DNA of 64,000 nucleotides from Commensalibacter communis (lineage in GTDB: Bacteria > Pseudomonadota > Alphaproteobacteria > Acetobacterales > Acetobacteraceae): contig NZ_CAMXCM010000001.1 of the NCBI RefSeq assembly GCF_947179015.1, positions 483,387 through 547,386 on the forward strand. Reading direction: 5' to 3'. The stretch's first letter is position 1. Every line of letters starts with the position of its first letter. The notes beneath the pieces are model-generated. The model worked only from the letters and a program-made list of their open reading frames with translations, made no database searches and was not told the DNA's origin. Below are positions 1-8,611 of the stretch, in pieces. The position numbers and the translations under genes are program-made.

Positions 1-75
1 ACCAACAATAACAAGGCGCGAACCATCGATACGTAATGTAATAGGGAAATAAGAAAAAGGGGTAGAAACATCCAT
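1..75 (-). CDS. cysG: Siroheme synthase / precorrin-2 dehydrogenase, N-terminus only (partial)
   Basis: Only the first 25 codons are inside the window; the gene continues to the left on the minus strand. The translation starts MDVSTPFSYFPITL and continues into RLVIVG. That matches the start of the CysG/Met8p family: a short YFPI segment, then the first strand of a Rossmann NAD-binding fold (the glycine-rich loop would follow outside the window). Family members oxidise precorrin-2 to sirohydrochlorin and insert iron to make siroheme for sulfite or nitrite reductase. The start ATG is at 73-75, preceded by a weak purine-rich stretch. Whether the protein is the short dehydrogenase/ferrochelatase or the long form with a methyltransferase domain cannot be seen. 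Confidence 0.7.
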   Translation of the reverse strand, partial: MDVSTPFSYFPITLRIDGSRLVIVG

Positions 76-569
76 AATGTGATTATTTTACCTGATAAAA
101 TTGTAAAAATATAAATGCAGTCCATAAAATCGTTCATATCTTAATTTTTATAGGTAGTAAAAGGAAAGTTGTTTTTTTATACTTGGAAAGTATAAATTTA
201 TAATCTTCAAACATTGTATCAAAAAGTAAAATATAAAACGGTGAGAGAATGATATGTGAGTTATCCATAGCAAAACTGTTATTTATTTATAACGCTCTGC
301 AAGTTTCTTTACAGTTTTTTTGTTTTCTCATGACTTGCCTCTTGTGATGATAAACGTTCTTTTGTAAAGTCAAAACCAAGTTTATATCATAATTTTTCAT
401 AAAGGTCAGGATATTCGCTGATGAGGCCCTATGGACAGGTTCGTCGTTTATTTTTTAAAAGTGAGTATTCCAATAGATCTTTATTCTCAGTTGTTTCTAA
501 AAAGCAAAGAAATACATAATATGTTTTTTTTAGAATACACCTTATTCTTTTACATAAAAAGCTCACAAT
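76..569. other. Long intergenic region between cysG and the phosphate transporter
   Basis: About 490 AT-rich bases separate two divergent genes, much longer than most gaps here. It must hold both promoters. I find no convincing ORF, tRNA, repeat or terminator. A 32-codon ORF from 249 has a GTGAGAGA purine stretch before it but no recognisable product. A CTGATGAG string at 418-425 resembles the first half of a hammerhead ribozyme core, but the matching GAAA half is missing. Confidence 0.5.
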
Positions 570-2126
570 ATGACCCCTCGTAATCGATCGCTGCTTAATA
601 CGATTGCTTTCTTATTTGTTTTATTTGGTGCAATTATTTATACCATTATGCATGTGCGTGAGGACTTAATGGGCTCAACACATTCATCAGCTTTGGCTTT
701 TTTATTATTGGGCTTGGCATTAATTATTGCATTGGGGTTTGAATTTGTAAATGGCTTTCATGATACCGCAAATGCTGTGGCTACGGTGATTTACAGTAAT
801 TCCTTACCCCCTACTTTTGCTGTCATTTGGTCAGGAATTTGGAATTTTATAGGCGTGTTGCTATCAAGTGGTGCTGTTGCCTATACTATTATTTCCCTAT
901 TACCCATTGAGCTGGTACTCAAAGTTGGTAGCGAGGCAGGCTTTTCAATGATTTTCGCCTTGCTATTGGCTGCGGTTATTTGGAATTTGCTTACTTGGTT
1001 TTTTGGTATTCCAAATTCGTCTTCTCATACATTGATTGGTTCGATTCTTGGTGTCGGGATAATGAATCAGTTATTGATGGGCGATGGCGTAAGCAGTGGC
1101 GTGGATTGGGGACAAGCACTACAAGTGTTCAAAGCATTGATATTCAGTCCTTTGGCTGGATTTGCAATCGCCTTTTTAGGAATGCAATTACTACGCGTTT
1201 TGTTACCTATTCCAACATTGTACCAAGCTCCAAAAGAGGGCAAAGCACCACCTTGGCCTATGCGTTTACTGTTGATTTTAACTTGCACAGGGGTAAGTTT
1301 TAGTCACGGTTCCAATGATGGGCAAAAAGGCATGGGATTGATTATGTTAATTCTCATTGGGACTGTCCCTACAGCCTATGCATTAAATAGTGCTGTGTCT
1401 TCAAAACAAGTTGAGGACTTTACGCATAAGGCGATTATTGTAGATAAAATTCTAGCTCAATATAGTTCAGATATTAAATTATCATTAAATGAGAGCCATG
1501 CAATTTTAACGAAAACAATTCAACAAAATCATTTGTTACCAGAAACTGTTCCTGCAATGAGAACAATGCTTCAAACAATCAGGGCAGATGTCGGTAATCG
1601 AACAACATTCAAAGAAGTTCCCATTGAGCATCAGACTAATTTAAGAAATAATTTATATTTATTAGATCAAAATCTAGTTCATTTTACCCATTTAAAAGGG
1701 GACTTACCGAAAGCAGAAGAATCAGTAATTGACGATTTCGAAGGTGATATTGTTAGTGCAATTCAGTTTATTCCTCCTTGGGTCAAAGTTGTGGTTGCGA
1801 TTGCGTTGGGTTTAGGTACGATGGTTGGATGGAAACGCATCGTCGTCACAGTTGGTAAAAAAATTGGTAAACAAGAAATGAGCTATGGCCAAGGTGCTGT
1901 TGCTGAAACCGTTGCCATGACTATGATTCAAATGGGAAATCAATTTCATATGCCAATTAGCACAACGCATGTTGTAACCTCTGCGATTGCAGGAACGTCT
2001 GTTGGACGTGGGAATGGAATACAATGGAGTACAGTGCGCAATATGGCGATGGCATGGATATTAACTTTACCCATTTCAATTATATTGTCTGGTTGTCTTT
2101 TTTGGATATTTTTGAAATTATTTTAA
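570..2126 (+). CDS. pit: PiT family inorganic phosphate transporter
   Basis: A 518-residue inner-membrane protein of the PiT family, which takes up phosphate (often as a metal-phosphate complex) with protons or sodium. Both family signatures are present: GFEFVNGFHDTANAVAT near residues 57-73 and PISTTHVVTSAIAGTSVGRG near residue 460. Hydrophobic segments cover the N-terminal half (about residues 10-260) and the C-terminal fifth. Between them is a hydrophilic loop of roughly 120 residues (about 270-395), as in PitA-type proteins. A first hydrophobic segment at residues 10-27 precedes the conserved core. The start codon has no strong ribosome binding site, so the N-terminus is not certain. The gene stands alone: a hairpin follows the stop and pyrD has its own leader. 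Metal-sulfate transport would be an alternative for some homologues; phosphate is the best call. Confidence 0.9.
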   Translation: MTPRNRSLLNTIAFLFVLFGAIIYTIMHVREDLMGSTHSSALAFLLLGLALIIALGFEFVNGFHDTANAVATVIYSNSLPPTFAVIWSGIWNFIGVLLSSGAVAYTIISLLPIELVLKVGSEAGFSMIFALLLAAVIWNLLTWFFGIPNSSSHTLIGSILGVGIMNQLLMGDGVSSGVDWGQALQVFKALIFSPLAGFAIAFLGMQLLRVLLPIPTLYQAPKEGKAPPWPMRLLLILTCTGVSFSHGSNDGQKGMGLIMLILIGTVPTAYALNSAVSSKQVEDFTHKAIIVDKILAQYSSDIKLSLNESHAILTKTIQQNHLLPETVPAMRTMLQTIRADVGNRTTFKEVPIEHQTNLRNNLYLLDQNLVHFTHLKGDLPKAEESVIDDFEGDIVSAIQFIPPWVKVVVAIALGLGTMVGWKRIVVTVGKKIGKQEMSYGQGAVAETVAMTMIQMGNQFHMPISTTHVVTSAIAGTSVGRGNGIQWSTVRNMAMAWILTLPISIILSGCLFWIFLKLF

Positions 2127-2144
2127 ACAATAACAGTTAATGAT

Positions 2145-2180
2145 AAAACAGATTTTATGATGAGATCTGTTTTGTCGTTA
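2145..2180 (+). terminator. Probable terminator after the phosphate transporter
   Basis: A perfect 9-bp stem (AAAACAGAT / ATCTGTTTT, 2145-2153 and 2165-2173) with an 11-nt loop starts 19 bases after the stop codon. The stem ends in four T, followed by a mixed T-rich stretch, so it is a moderate rather than strong intrinsic terminator. Confidence 0.55.
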
Positions 2181-2208
2181 TTATATTGCATTATTTGGAA
2201 TAGAGTAA

Positions 2209-3327
2209 ATGAAGTCAAAAATCGGTTATAGGCTATCTGAAATTGAACAAGAGGCAATAGCAATTTGTTATCCTTGGATATTCAAAGGATTTCAATTTTT
2301 AAAACCTGAAACAGGTCATGAGCTAGCGATTGGCAGCTTATTATTGGGCTTGTGCGGTGGGCATAAACCATGGCAAGATGATCCCATATTACAAGTGAAT
2401 GCAATGGGATTGTCTTTTCCTAACCCTATTGGAATGGCTGCTGGATTTGATAAAAATGCGTTAGTAATTTCACCATTGGCTCGACTGGGCTTTGGTGCTG
2501 TTGAGGTTGGAACGGTTACACCTCGACCACAAACTGGGAATCCAAAACCAAGATTATTTCGATTGACCGAAGATGGTGCCATTATTAACCGTATGGGGTT
2601 CAACAATGATGGCATCAATCGCATTATTGCACGACTTGAAAAAATAAAAGATTCGAAAGGATCATTTAAAACAACGGCGAACATTCCCGTTGGTGTCAAC
2701 ATTGGTATTAATAAAATTGGGGCTGATCCTGAAAAAGATTATCCATTTCTAGTGGGAAAAGTTCAGGATTATGCAGATTATATTGTTTTAAATCTTTCCT
2801 CTCCTAATACGCCTGGATTAAGGGATTTACAACATCCTTCTCGTTTACGTGGTATCCTAGCAGCGATTAAGGATCAATATCCTCACCATCCTCCAATATT
2901 GGTTAAATTAGCCCCTGATTTGGAAGAGAAAGAGATTGAAGGAATTGTTGAAACCGTTATAGAAGCTGGGATAACAGGATTAATTTTAACAAATACAACG
3001 ATTTCACGTCCCGATGATTTGCAAGGGGCTTTTCGTTATGAGCCAGGTGGATTATCAGGTCGCCCAGTTCGTCAAAAAAGCACTGAAATGTTGGCTCGGG
3101 TTGCACGTTTATCCAAAGGCAGATTAACATTAATTGGATGTGGTGGAATTGAAACTGGTGCTGACGTTATCGAAAAAATTACGCACGGTGCTGATTTTAC
3201 GCAAGTATATAGTGCCTTAGTTTATGAAGGCCCTGGTTTAGTTCGGCGTATAAAAAAAGAAATTGTTGAAATTTTAAACCAGCAAGGGATCAAGCATATT
3301 TCAGAGTTAAAAAATATTGCGCTTTAG
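2209..3327 (+). CDS. pyrD: Dihydroorotate dehydrogenase (quinone), class 2
   Basis: Oxidises dihydroorotate to orotate, the fourth step of de novo UMP synthesis, passing electrons through FMN to the membrane quinone pool. The 372-residue length and N-terminal amphipathic extension (residues 1-50) fit class 2 enzymes. FMN-barrel motifs are clear: PIGMAAGFDKNA near residue 75, PRLFRL near residue 115, the catalytic-serine segment LNLSSPNTPGLRDLQ near residue 195, LVKLAPDL near 235, and the phosphate-binding IGCGGIETGADV near residue 310. It stands alone between two hairpins. A short GAGTAA precedes the ATG. Confidence 0.96.
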   Translation: MKSKIGYRLSEIEQEAIAICYPWIFKGFQFLKPETGHELAIGSLLLGLCGGHKPWQDDPILQVNAMGLSFPNPIGMAAGFDKNALVISPLARLGFGAVEVGTVTPRPQTGNPKPRLFRLTEDGAIINRMGFNNDGINRIIARLEKIKDSKGSFKTTANIPVGVNIGINKIGADPEKDYPFLVGKVQDYADYIVLNLSSPNTPGLRDLQHPSRLRGILAAIKDQYPHHPPILVKLAPDLEEKEIEGIVETVIEAGITGLILTNTTISRPDDLQGAFRYEPGGLSGRPVRQKSTEMLARVARLSKGRLTLIGCGGIETGADVIEKITHGADFTQVYSALVYEGPGLVRRIKKEIVEILNQQGIKHISELKNIAL

Positions 3328-3334
3328 TCTTTAT

Positions 3335-3374
3335 AAAAAGCCATTCAACTATTCAGGTTGGATGGCTTTTTTTT
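3335..3374. terminator. Bidirectional intrinsic terminator, pyrD / convergent glycosyltransferase
   Basis: The stem AAAGCCATtCAAC / GTTGgATGGCTTT with a 7-nt loop is followed by eight T on the plus strand. It is preceded by an A-run, which reads as T-rich on the minus strand. It sits between two convergent stop codons and probably serves both genes. Confidence 0.85.
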
Positions 3375-3376
3375 GA

Positions 3377-4420
3377 TTAGCTTTGTTTGTTTGCGCGTAA
3401 ACGAAGCATATCAACATATTTTTTCATCGTAATTAGCTTATTTTCTGTTGGTGCGTTTAAAAAATGTACTAATCCTAGCGTTTGATTGCCGTTTGGTATC
3501 AATGTTGTTTCAGGGGGGATACGATATAAATTTAACAATTTTGACATCGATATGATTTCTATCTTTTTAAATTTAAATAAAATATAATTTGTAAATCGTT
3601 GATCATAAAATTCATCTCTATATCCTTGTTTATCCATGAAACCATAAGTAGACTGAAGGATCATTTCAAAGAAGGGTAATACAGATTCGACATTGTTGAA
3701 GAATAGTGCTCCTGCTGAAAAGCCTCTGTTTTGTGTATTAAATGGAACGTTATCTTCTTGCATTAAACGCCAACCATACCAATATCCGCCTGATTGTGGT
3801 GATCCTTCACCAATCAAGCCTTCTTGGCAGGCATGTATTAAAGGACTATCAATTAATTTAATAAAAAAGTCGTCTAATGGAGCATTACAGATAATATCTG
3901 TATCCATGTAAAATAGCGGTTGTGCTTGTTGCAAAATCGGGTGGTTAATACGGTATCTTGCCATAACCCAATCTAATGTATCTGTTGCTGGCAGAATGGT
4001 AATCATATGAAGTTTGTTACCTAGCCCCAAAGAAGAAAGTTTGTCTTGTAAATATTCTTTGGTGTTTTCTGCGGTAAACACCACAATTTCATGTTGCCAA
4101 ATTCCAAATTCGATCAAAGATTGTATGGATGTATAAACACATTCAAAAATTGCATCTTTACCAAATGCACAAAAATAAATAATTGGTTTATATTTTTTGA
4201 AGATTGCCACCTTCCATGATTGATGAACCAATTGGAATTCTTTGATATCCTGGAGATTAGTTAAGGGACGAGCGGTTAATATTTCTTGGTCATTGGTGAT
4301 AATATCCCCCAATATCCATGTTCCGTCGCTATTACGCTGAGGCTGTATAAGCGTATTATTTCCTAAAACCACCCATTGGGAGTTCAAAATATAATCGAAC
4401 CATTGTTGTGTATTCTGCAT
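3377..4420 (-). CDS. Putative glycosyltransferase (DxD-containing, GT8-like fold)
   Basis: A 347-residue protein I place only broadly as a sugar transferase. The core begins near residue 90 (YKPIIYFCAFGKDA), where a nucleotide-sugar fold would start. FYMDTDIIC near residue 185 carries a DTD motif of the metal/nucleotide-sugar binding type. Further conserved-looking segments are GFSAGALFFNN and DEFYDQRFTNYILF, the latter like the acceptor region of GT8-type enzymes. The first 80 residues form an unrecognised N-terminal part. The same frame stays open up to 4594, but that extension runs through a hairpin and into the peptidase gene, so I start at the ATG at 4420. No donor or acceptor can be assigned. 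The gene lies downstream of the M16 peptidase but is separated by a hairpin. Confidence 0.6.
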   Translation of the reverse strand: MQNTQQWFDYILNSQWVVLGNNTLIQPQRNSDGTWILGDIITNDQEILTARPLTNLQDIKEFQLVHQSWKVAIFKKYKPIIYFCAFGKDAIFECVYTSIQSLIEFGIWQHEIVVFTAENTKEYLQDKLSSLGLGNKLHMITILPATDTLDWVMARYRINHPILQQAQPLFYMDTDIICNAPLDDFFIKLIDSPLIHACQEGLIGEGSPQSGGYWYGWRLMQEDNVPFNTQNRGFSAGALFFNNVESVLPFFEMILQSTYGFMDKQGYRDEFYDQRFTNYILFKFKKIEIISMSKLLNLYRIPPETTLIPNGNQTLGLVHFLNAPTENKLITMKKYVDMLRLRANKQS

Positions 4421-4440
4421 GTTGTTCACTTTATTAACAA

Positions 4441-4474
4441 TATCCCAAAGGTTAATTACGATGACCTTTGGGAT
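4441..4474 (-). terminator. Hairpin between M16 peptidase and glycosyltransferase
   Basis: A perfect 12-bp inverted repeat (TATCCCAAAGGT / ACCTTTGGGATA) with a 10-nt loop starts 7 bases after the peptidase stop codon. There is no clean T-run on the minus strand (TTGTTAATAAAG follows). It may be a weak terminator, a processing site or an mRNA 3'-end stabiliser. Confidence 0.5.
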
Positions 4475-4481
4475 ATAGATT

Positions 4482-7196
4482 TTACGGAGTTGCAGGACCT
4501 TTGATAATTTGAGCAAGGTCTTTTGGACGAACATAGGTTTGGAATGCTTTTTGGATTTCGGCAGCTGTTGCTTTGTAATAGGCTTCTGCTGCAAGATGGG
4601 AAGTATTTAACGGCAGTCCCAAACTGGTATAAGTTAAATAACGACTGGCAATCCCATCAATACTGGCCTCTTGCAAAGGAATGCTGCGTAACAAAGAGGC
4701 TTTTGCGAGTTGTAATTCATCATCTGTTACCGAAGCAGTTTGCATTGAAGTTAAGTCTTTTAGTGCCGCTTTGCGTGCTAAAGAGACTTTATCTGGATCT
4801 GCACCAAAACTAATACTGTATGAGCCTCTGGTTTGTGACCAGCTAAAATCACTATTTACATTATAGACATAGCCTGTTTTTACACGTAAATCTTTATAAA
4901 AACGTCCAGCAAAGCCACCACTAAGGACTTCATTGCCTAAATTTAATAAATAATGATCTGGATGATGCACATCCAACCCAATGCTTTCTACGAGTGCAAC
5001 ACTATTTTGCACTGCGCTTTTGTCGGGAACATGGACATAAGAACTTTTACTATTTGGACGTGTAGGCATGTTCAGGTCAGGCTTTTGTCCTTCGGCCTTC
5101 CATTGACCAAAATATTTCTCAATCGTTGCTTTTGCTTGTTCTGGAGTAATATTTCCAGCCACCACAATTGTGGTAAGATCAGGTCTGAAGGATTTTTTAT
5201 AAAAATCATTCAAATCTTGTATCGTTAATTTCATCACTTGTTGAGGGTTGGCTTGACGTAGGCTGGGGTCATTAGGTGGATTAATGGCTTTGGTAATCGC
5301 TCTGCTGAAATGATAACCAGGTGATTGGTATAATCCGACCAAAGATTGCGAGGTTTGTTGCTTTACAATATCAAAGAATTTTTGATCAAAGGCAGGATTA
5401 AGCTCGTTATCAGCTAATAATTCCACGCCACGATCAAAATCAGGAGCTAATACAGATAAAGAAAAATCACTGCCAGCACTGACATCAGCGGCAATATCGT
5501 CAACGGCCTTTCTGAAAGCTAAACGATCTAAGGTTTTCGTTCCATATTTGAACATGTCATCCGTAATGCCTGCAATACCTTCTTTGCCTTTTCCTTCTTG
5601 CAAGCTAGGGTTTTGACGGATTTGTCCGTAAATATTGATCGTGTTACTGACATGGATAGGTTGAACAATCAGGCGTATTCCGTTGCTGAGGGTTATATCT
5701 GTAGGGGCAGGACTTTCTTTAGGAACATTTAGTTTTTTCAGTGCAGATTCTGCCCATTCAGGAAGCTTGACGGGTTTGTCCGGTACTGAGGCAAAGGATT
5801 CTGCACCACCATAACCTTTATTTGAAATCGGTTTTCCAGAGTTTTCAGGGGTTAAAATAGCCGTAATAGCTTCGTCAGGATTTAGGATTTGTTTAGCAAG
5901 CTCATTGACTTGTTCAGGAGTAACCGCTTGATAGGCAGCAGCCATCTCATTGGGGTCATTTAATCCTTGGAATGCTAATGCTGTTGACCAAGAACTGGCC
6001 AGTCCTGTGATGCTGTTGGCAGAGAACGCAAGGCTGGCGATTTCTTTTCGTTTTGCAGCTTCGACGAGTTCAGGAGAAACGCCATGTTCATGAATATTTT
6101 GAAGGATTTGTTTTACCTCATTTAAAATAGGTTTGTAATCTTGTCCTTTGGGGAAGGCGGCTATCGCAACACCAAAACCAACCTCTCCTTTGGGGACATA
6201 TTCAAAATCTGCCATTAAGGCTTTGCCTTGAGGAACCAATCCATATAATGCACCCCGTTGGCTAGAAATAACATCGCTTAAAATATCCGCCACGGCAAAA
6301 TTCTTTGATTTTTCCCCAGGCATACGCCATGCAATCGTGACTAAGCTGGTCGGGAAATCCGTAGGATAGGTTAATGTTTGTGCTTTGATGGGCTTAAGTG
6401 TAATAGGTTTGGTTTTAGGAATATCTTTACGAGGGATAGAACCAAAATCTTTTTCGACTTGTGCAATGGCTTGAGCAGGGTCAACATCACCAGAAATGAC
6501 TAAGATTGCATTATTAGGTGCGTAATATGTTTCATAAAATTTTCTTAACAATGCCACAGTGGTTTTATTAAAAGAAGGACGTGTTCCCAAAGCATCATGT
6601 TCATAAGGTGTGCCATCGAACATGATTTTTTGAAGTTCAGATACATATTTATAAATAGGATTGGATAAGTCCCTTGAGACTTCTTGTTCAATCGCACCAC
6701 GTTCTTTTTCCCAATCCGCAGCATTTAAGCTGAGACCACCCATCCGTAATGCTTCAATTTTTAACATAATGTTTAAATCTTCAGCAGGGGCAGTATAGTA
6801 ATATTGGGTTACATTTTCAGTGGTAAAGGCATTATAACTGCCTCCTAATTGGGCGCCCAAAACAGCCAGTTGATCTTTGTCTAATCCTGTGCTGCCACGG
6901 AACATCATATGTTCCAACGCATGTGCGGTGCCAGGAAATCCAGCAGGGGCTTGATTAGAACCAACAAGATAACTGATTTGAGCAGTGACTACAGGAGCTA
7001 ACGGATCTTTGACAACGATGACGCGTAATCCATTTTCTAAAGTTTTCCGAATAACATCTTGTTTAATCAGCACAGCAGATTGTGTGTCCGCAGGTTTTTG
7101 TGCAGCTGCATTTCGGGAAAAGGAAATACCCCCCATTAATGGGGTTGACGCCAGTAAAGCAAGAGAAAGCGTTGCTGTACCAAATGTAAATTTCAT
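4482..7196 (-). CDS. Periplasmic M16 family zinc metallopeptidase, two-domain
   Basis: A 904-residue pitrilysin-family protease. Residues 1-32 look like a Sec signal peptide ending near AAAQ, so the protein should act in the periplasm. The inverted zinc site is complete in the N-terminal domain: H92-x-x-E95-H96 (HALEH), with the third ligand glutamate at about residue 172 (IEQEVSRD), the usual distance. A second M16 domain begins near residue 515 (PTDITLSNGIRLIV) and lacks an HxxEH motif, so it is probably the non-catalytic half that closes the chamber. The family degrades small peptides and leftover signal or precursor peptides; the substrate here is unknown. A GGAT precedes the ATG by about 10 bases. 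It is followed by a hairpin and the glycosyltransferase gene. Confidence 0.88.
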   Translation of the reverse strand: MKFTFGTATLSLALLASTPLMGGISFSRNAAAQKPADTQSAVLIKQDVIRKTLENGLRVIVVKDPLAPVVTAQISYLVGSNQAPAGFPGTAHALEHMMFRGSTGLDKDQLAVLGAQLGGSYNAFTTENVTQYYYTAPAEDLNIMLKIEALRMGGLSLNAADWEKERGAIEQEVSRDLSNPIYKYVSELQKIMFDGTPYEHDALGTRPSFNKTTVALLRKFYETYYAPNNAILVISGDVDPAQAIAQVEKDFGSIPRKDIPKTKPITLKPIKAQTLTYPTDFPTSLVTIAWRMPGEKSKNFAVADILSDVISSQRGALYGLVPQGKALMADFEYVPKGEVGFGVAIAAFPKGQDYKPILNEVKQILQNIHEHGVSPELVEAAKRKEIASLAFSANSITGLASSWSTALAFQGLNDPNEMAAAYQAVTPEQVNELAKQILNPDEAITAILTPENSGKPISNKGYGGAESFASVPDKPVKLPEWAESALKKLNVPKESPAPTDITLSNGIRLIVQPIHVSNTINIYGQIRQNPSLQEGKGKEGIAGITDDMFKYGTKTLDRLAFRKAVDDIAADVSAGSDFSLSVLAPDFDRGVELLADNELNPAFDQKFFDIVKQQTSQSLVGLYQSPGYHFSRAITKAINPPNDPSLRQANPQQVMKLTIQDLNDFYKKSFRPDLTTIVVAGNITPEQAKATIEKYFGQWKAEGQKPDLNMPTRPNSKSSYVHVPDKSAVQNSVALVESIGLDVHHPDHYLLNLGNEVLSGGFAGRFYKDLRVKTGYVYNVNSDFSWSQTRGSYSISFGADPDKVSLARKAALKDLTSMQTASVTDDELQLAKASLLRSIPLQEASIDGIASRYLTYTSLGLPLNTSHLAAEAYYKATAAEIQKAFQTYVRPKDLAQIIKGPATP

Positions 7197-7572
7197 CGCT
7201 ATTTTTATCCTATTTTATAAAAATGTTTCTTAATAGGTTAGTAGAAAAAACAAGTTTAGTAAAATTAATATCAATAGAAACGATGGTAAAGAACTTAGAT
7301 CATCAAAAAATATTTAAAATATTATTGTTACGTTAGACATTTAGAAATAATTTCGACAAGTTGCTTATAACGCCTAAACTATCCTGTGCACCAAGCTGTA
7401 TTGGGTAATAGTGTATATTGTATTTATTGAAGCGCCAGTGGCAGAAAGCGTACTGGCATCAGGGATGAATAAAAAATAATATATTAAAGCAAGTAAGCAA
7501 AACGATCAATTTTGTCGTAAATTATTCATCAAAAAAAGATAAAGGCTATGTTTCACGCCTTTATCTTGGGTT
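7197..7572. other. 376-bp gap between M16 peptidase and bacterioferritin genes
   Basis: AT-rich non-coding region that must contain the peptidase promoter (minus strand). Besides the bacterioferritin terminator at its right end, the only structure I see is a short hairpin at 7434-7457 (GCCAGT / ACTGGC, 12-nt loop) in a locally GC-richer stretch of about 40 bases. No ORF of useful size and no tRNA. Confidence 0.4.
7531..7567 (-). terminator. Intrinsic terminator of bacterioferritin
   Basis: On the minus strand, AAGATAAAGGC / GCCTTTATCTT forms an 11-bp stem with a 9-10-nt loop, directly followed by seven T. It starts about 6 bases after the bfr stop codon. Confidence 0.88.
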
Positions 7573-8055
7573 TTATTCTTGGTCAGCGCTGTCAGAATTC
7601 AAATTGATATAATTTTCGAGTCCCATGCGTTTAATCAAGTCAAATTGTTTATCGATGAAGTCGATATGTTCTTCTTCTGCATCAAGGATAGAAAGGAACA
7701 AATCACGAGTTACGAAATCACGAACAGATTCACAATATGCGATTCCTTCACGAAGATCTTTGGTTGCTTTTTGCTCCATCGCAAGATCAGATCTCAACAT
7801 TTCTTCGACATTTTCACCAATTTGAATGGTGTTTAAGCGTTGCATATTGGGTAAACCATCAAGCATCAAAATTCTTTCGATGATTTCGTCTGCATGTTTC
7901 ATTTCTTCAATAGATTCGACATATTCTTTTTTACCTAATTTGGTAACGCCCCAATGGTTTAGGGTACGTGAATGAAGAAAATATTGGTTAATTGCAGTTA
8001 ATTCGTTTGTTAATTGAATATTTAAAAATTCAATTACTTTTTTGTCTTTAATCAT
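7573..8055 (-). CDS. bfr: Bacterioferritin
   Basis: A 160-residue haem-containing ferritin that oxidises Fe(II) and stores iron in a 24-subunit shell. Numbering from the chosen start gives exactly the classical Bfr positions. The ferroxidase ligands are E18, E51, H54, E94, E127 and H130, and M52 is the haem ligand between subunits. The frame stays open for 20 more codons upstream (to 8115), but those residues (MSFILKKQN...) match nothing. The ATG at 8055 is preceded by AAGAGAAA at a good distance, and it restores the standard N-terminus. It is divergent from the ferredoxin gene bfd, whose product reduces Bfr to release iron. A Fur-like site lies between them. Confidence 0.96.
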   Translation of the reverse strand: MIKDKKVIEFLNIQLTNELTAINQYFLHSRTLNHWGVTKLGKKEYVESIEEMKHADEIIERILMLDGLPNMQRLNTIQIGENVEEMLRSDLAMEQKATKDLREGIAYCESVRDFVTRDLFLSILDAEEEHIDFIDKQFDLIKRMGLENYINLNSDSADQE

Positions 8056-8220
8056 TTGGTTTCTCTTAAGATTATTATGATTTATTATATTTTGTTTCTT
8101 GAGGATGAATGACATCCTTGGGGTTCACCATATCACTTTTATCATCATAAGTAAAAAGCATAAACGAAATTAAAATTGTTTTTTTTCATATTTTTATAAA
8201 AAAATACTGGACAACTTAAT

Positions 8221-8247
8221 TGAGAATGGTTATTAATATCATTATTA
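8221..8247. promoter_or_regulatory. Putative Fur-type iron box (two overlapping 15-mers)
   Basis: Positions 8221-8235 match the 7-1-7 Fur consensus TGATAATnATTATCA at 11 of 14 informative bases (TGAGAATGGTTATTA). An overlapping copy at 8233-8247 matches at 10 of 14. The site lies just upstream of bfd in the bfr/bfd divergent region, where iron control would be expected. Acetobacteraceae may also use Irr, whose site can look similar, so the regulator is inferred. Confidence 0.5.
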
Positions 8248-8276
8248 ACAACTTTGTTGTCTTGGGGCATTTGGCA

Positions 8277-8456
8277 ATGTATATTTGTTCATGTAGAGCT
8301 TTAACTGATAAGGATGTTGGTAACGCAATTCGGAGCGGTGCAGATCGCCCCAGTGCGGTTTATGAATCTTGTGGATGCAAACCTGATTGTGGTCGGTGTG
8401 TTAACCGGATTGTTAATATGCTTAAAGAACATAAGAAAGACGCTGTTTCAGCATAG
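8277..8456 (+). CDS. bfd: Bacterioferritin-associated ferredoxin
   Basis: A 59-residue [2Fe-2S] protein that docks on bacterioferritin and donates electrons to its haem, releasing stored iron. The four cluster ligands fall at C4, C6, C38 and C41 (MYICSC and DCGRC), the same positions as in E. coli Bfd. The frame remains open upstream to 8220, but that extra stretch overlaps the Fur-like site and encodes an unrelated sequence, so the ATG at 8277 is the start. The ribosome binding site is weak (TTGGGG 9-14 bases upstream). A strong terminator follows. Confidence 0.95.
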   Translation: MYICSCRALTDKDVGNAIRSGADRPSAVYESCGCKPDCGRCVNRIVNMLKEHKKDAVSA

Positions 8457-8487
8457 ATTTGTATATTTTGTTTCTTGAACTTATTCG

Positions 8488-8516
8488 GCTCGTTTGTAAT
8501 GAACGAGCTTTTTTTT
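8488..8516 (+). terminator. Intrinsic terminator of bfd
   Basis: Stem GCTCGTT / AACGAGC with a short loop (TGTAAT region), followed by eight T. It begins about 30 bases after the bfd stop codon. Confidence 0.9.
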
Positions 8517-8611
8517 GTCTTTTTTATAGCAATCATTGAAAAATATTTTTATCTTGTTAAGATTTCCTACCATGACCACAACAGCGCAGAAATGGGGGGT
8601 AAAGGAAGTTT

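Noticed and set aside
249-347. 32-codon ORF with a purine-rich stretch before its ATG
   Set aside because: No recognisable product, AT-rich random-looking codons; too weak to call a gene.
418-450. CTGATGAG string resembling a hammerhead ribozyme core
   Set aside because: The GAAA half of the core and matching stems I and III are missing; chance match is likely.
4421-4594. Upstream extension of the glycosyltransferase frame
   Set aside because: It runs through a perfect hairpin and into the peptidase coding end; the ATG at 4420 gives a sensible start.
8056-8115. 20-codon upstream extension of bfr
   Set aside because: The later ATG restores the canonical Bfr numbering of all ferroxidase ligands and has a good ribosome binding site.
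8220-8276. Upstream extension of bfd
   Set aside because: It overlaps the Fur-like site, and the shorter start puts the cluster cysteines at canonical positions 4, 6, 38 and 41.
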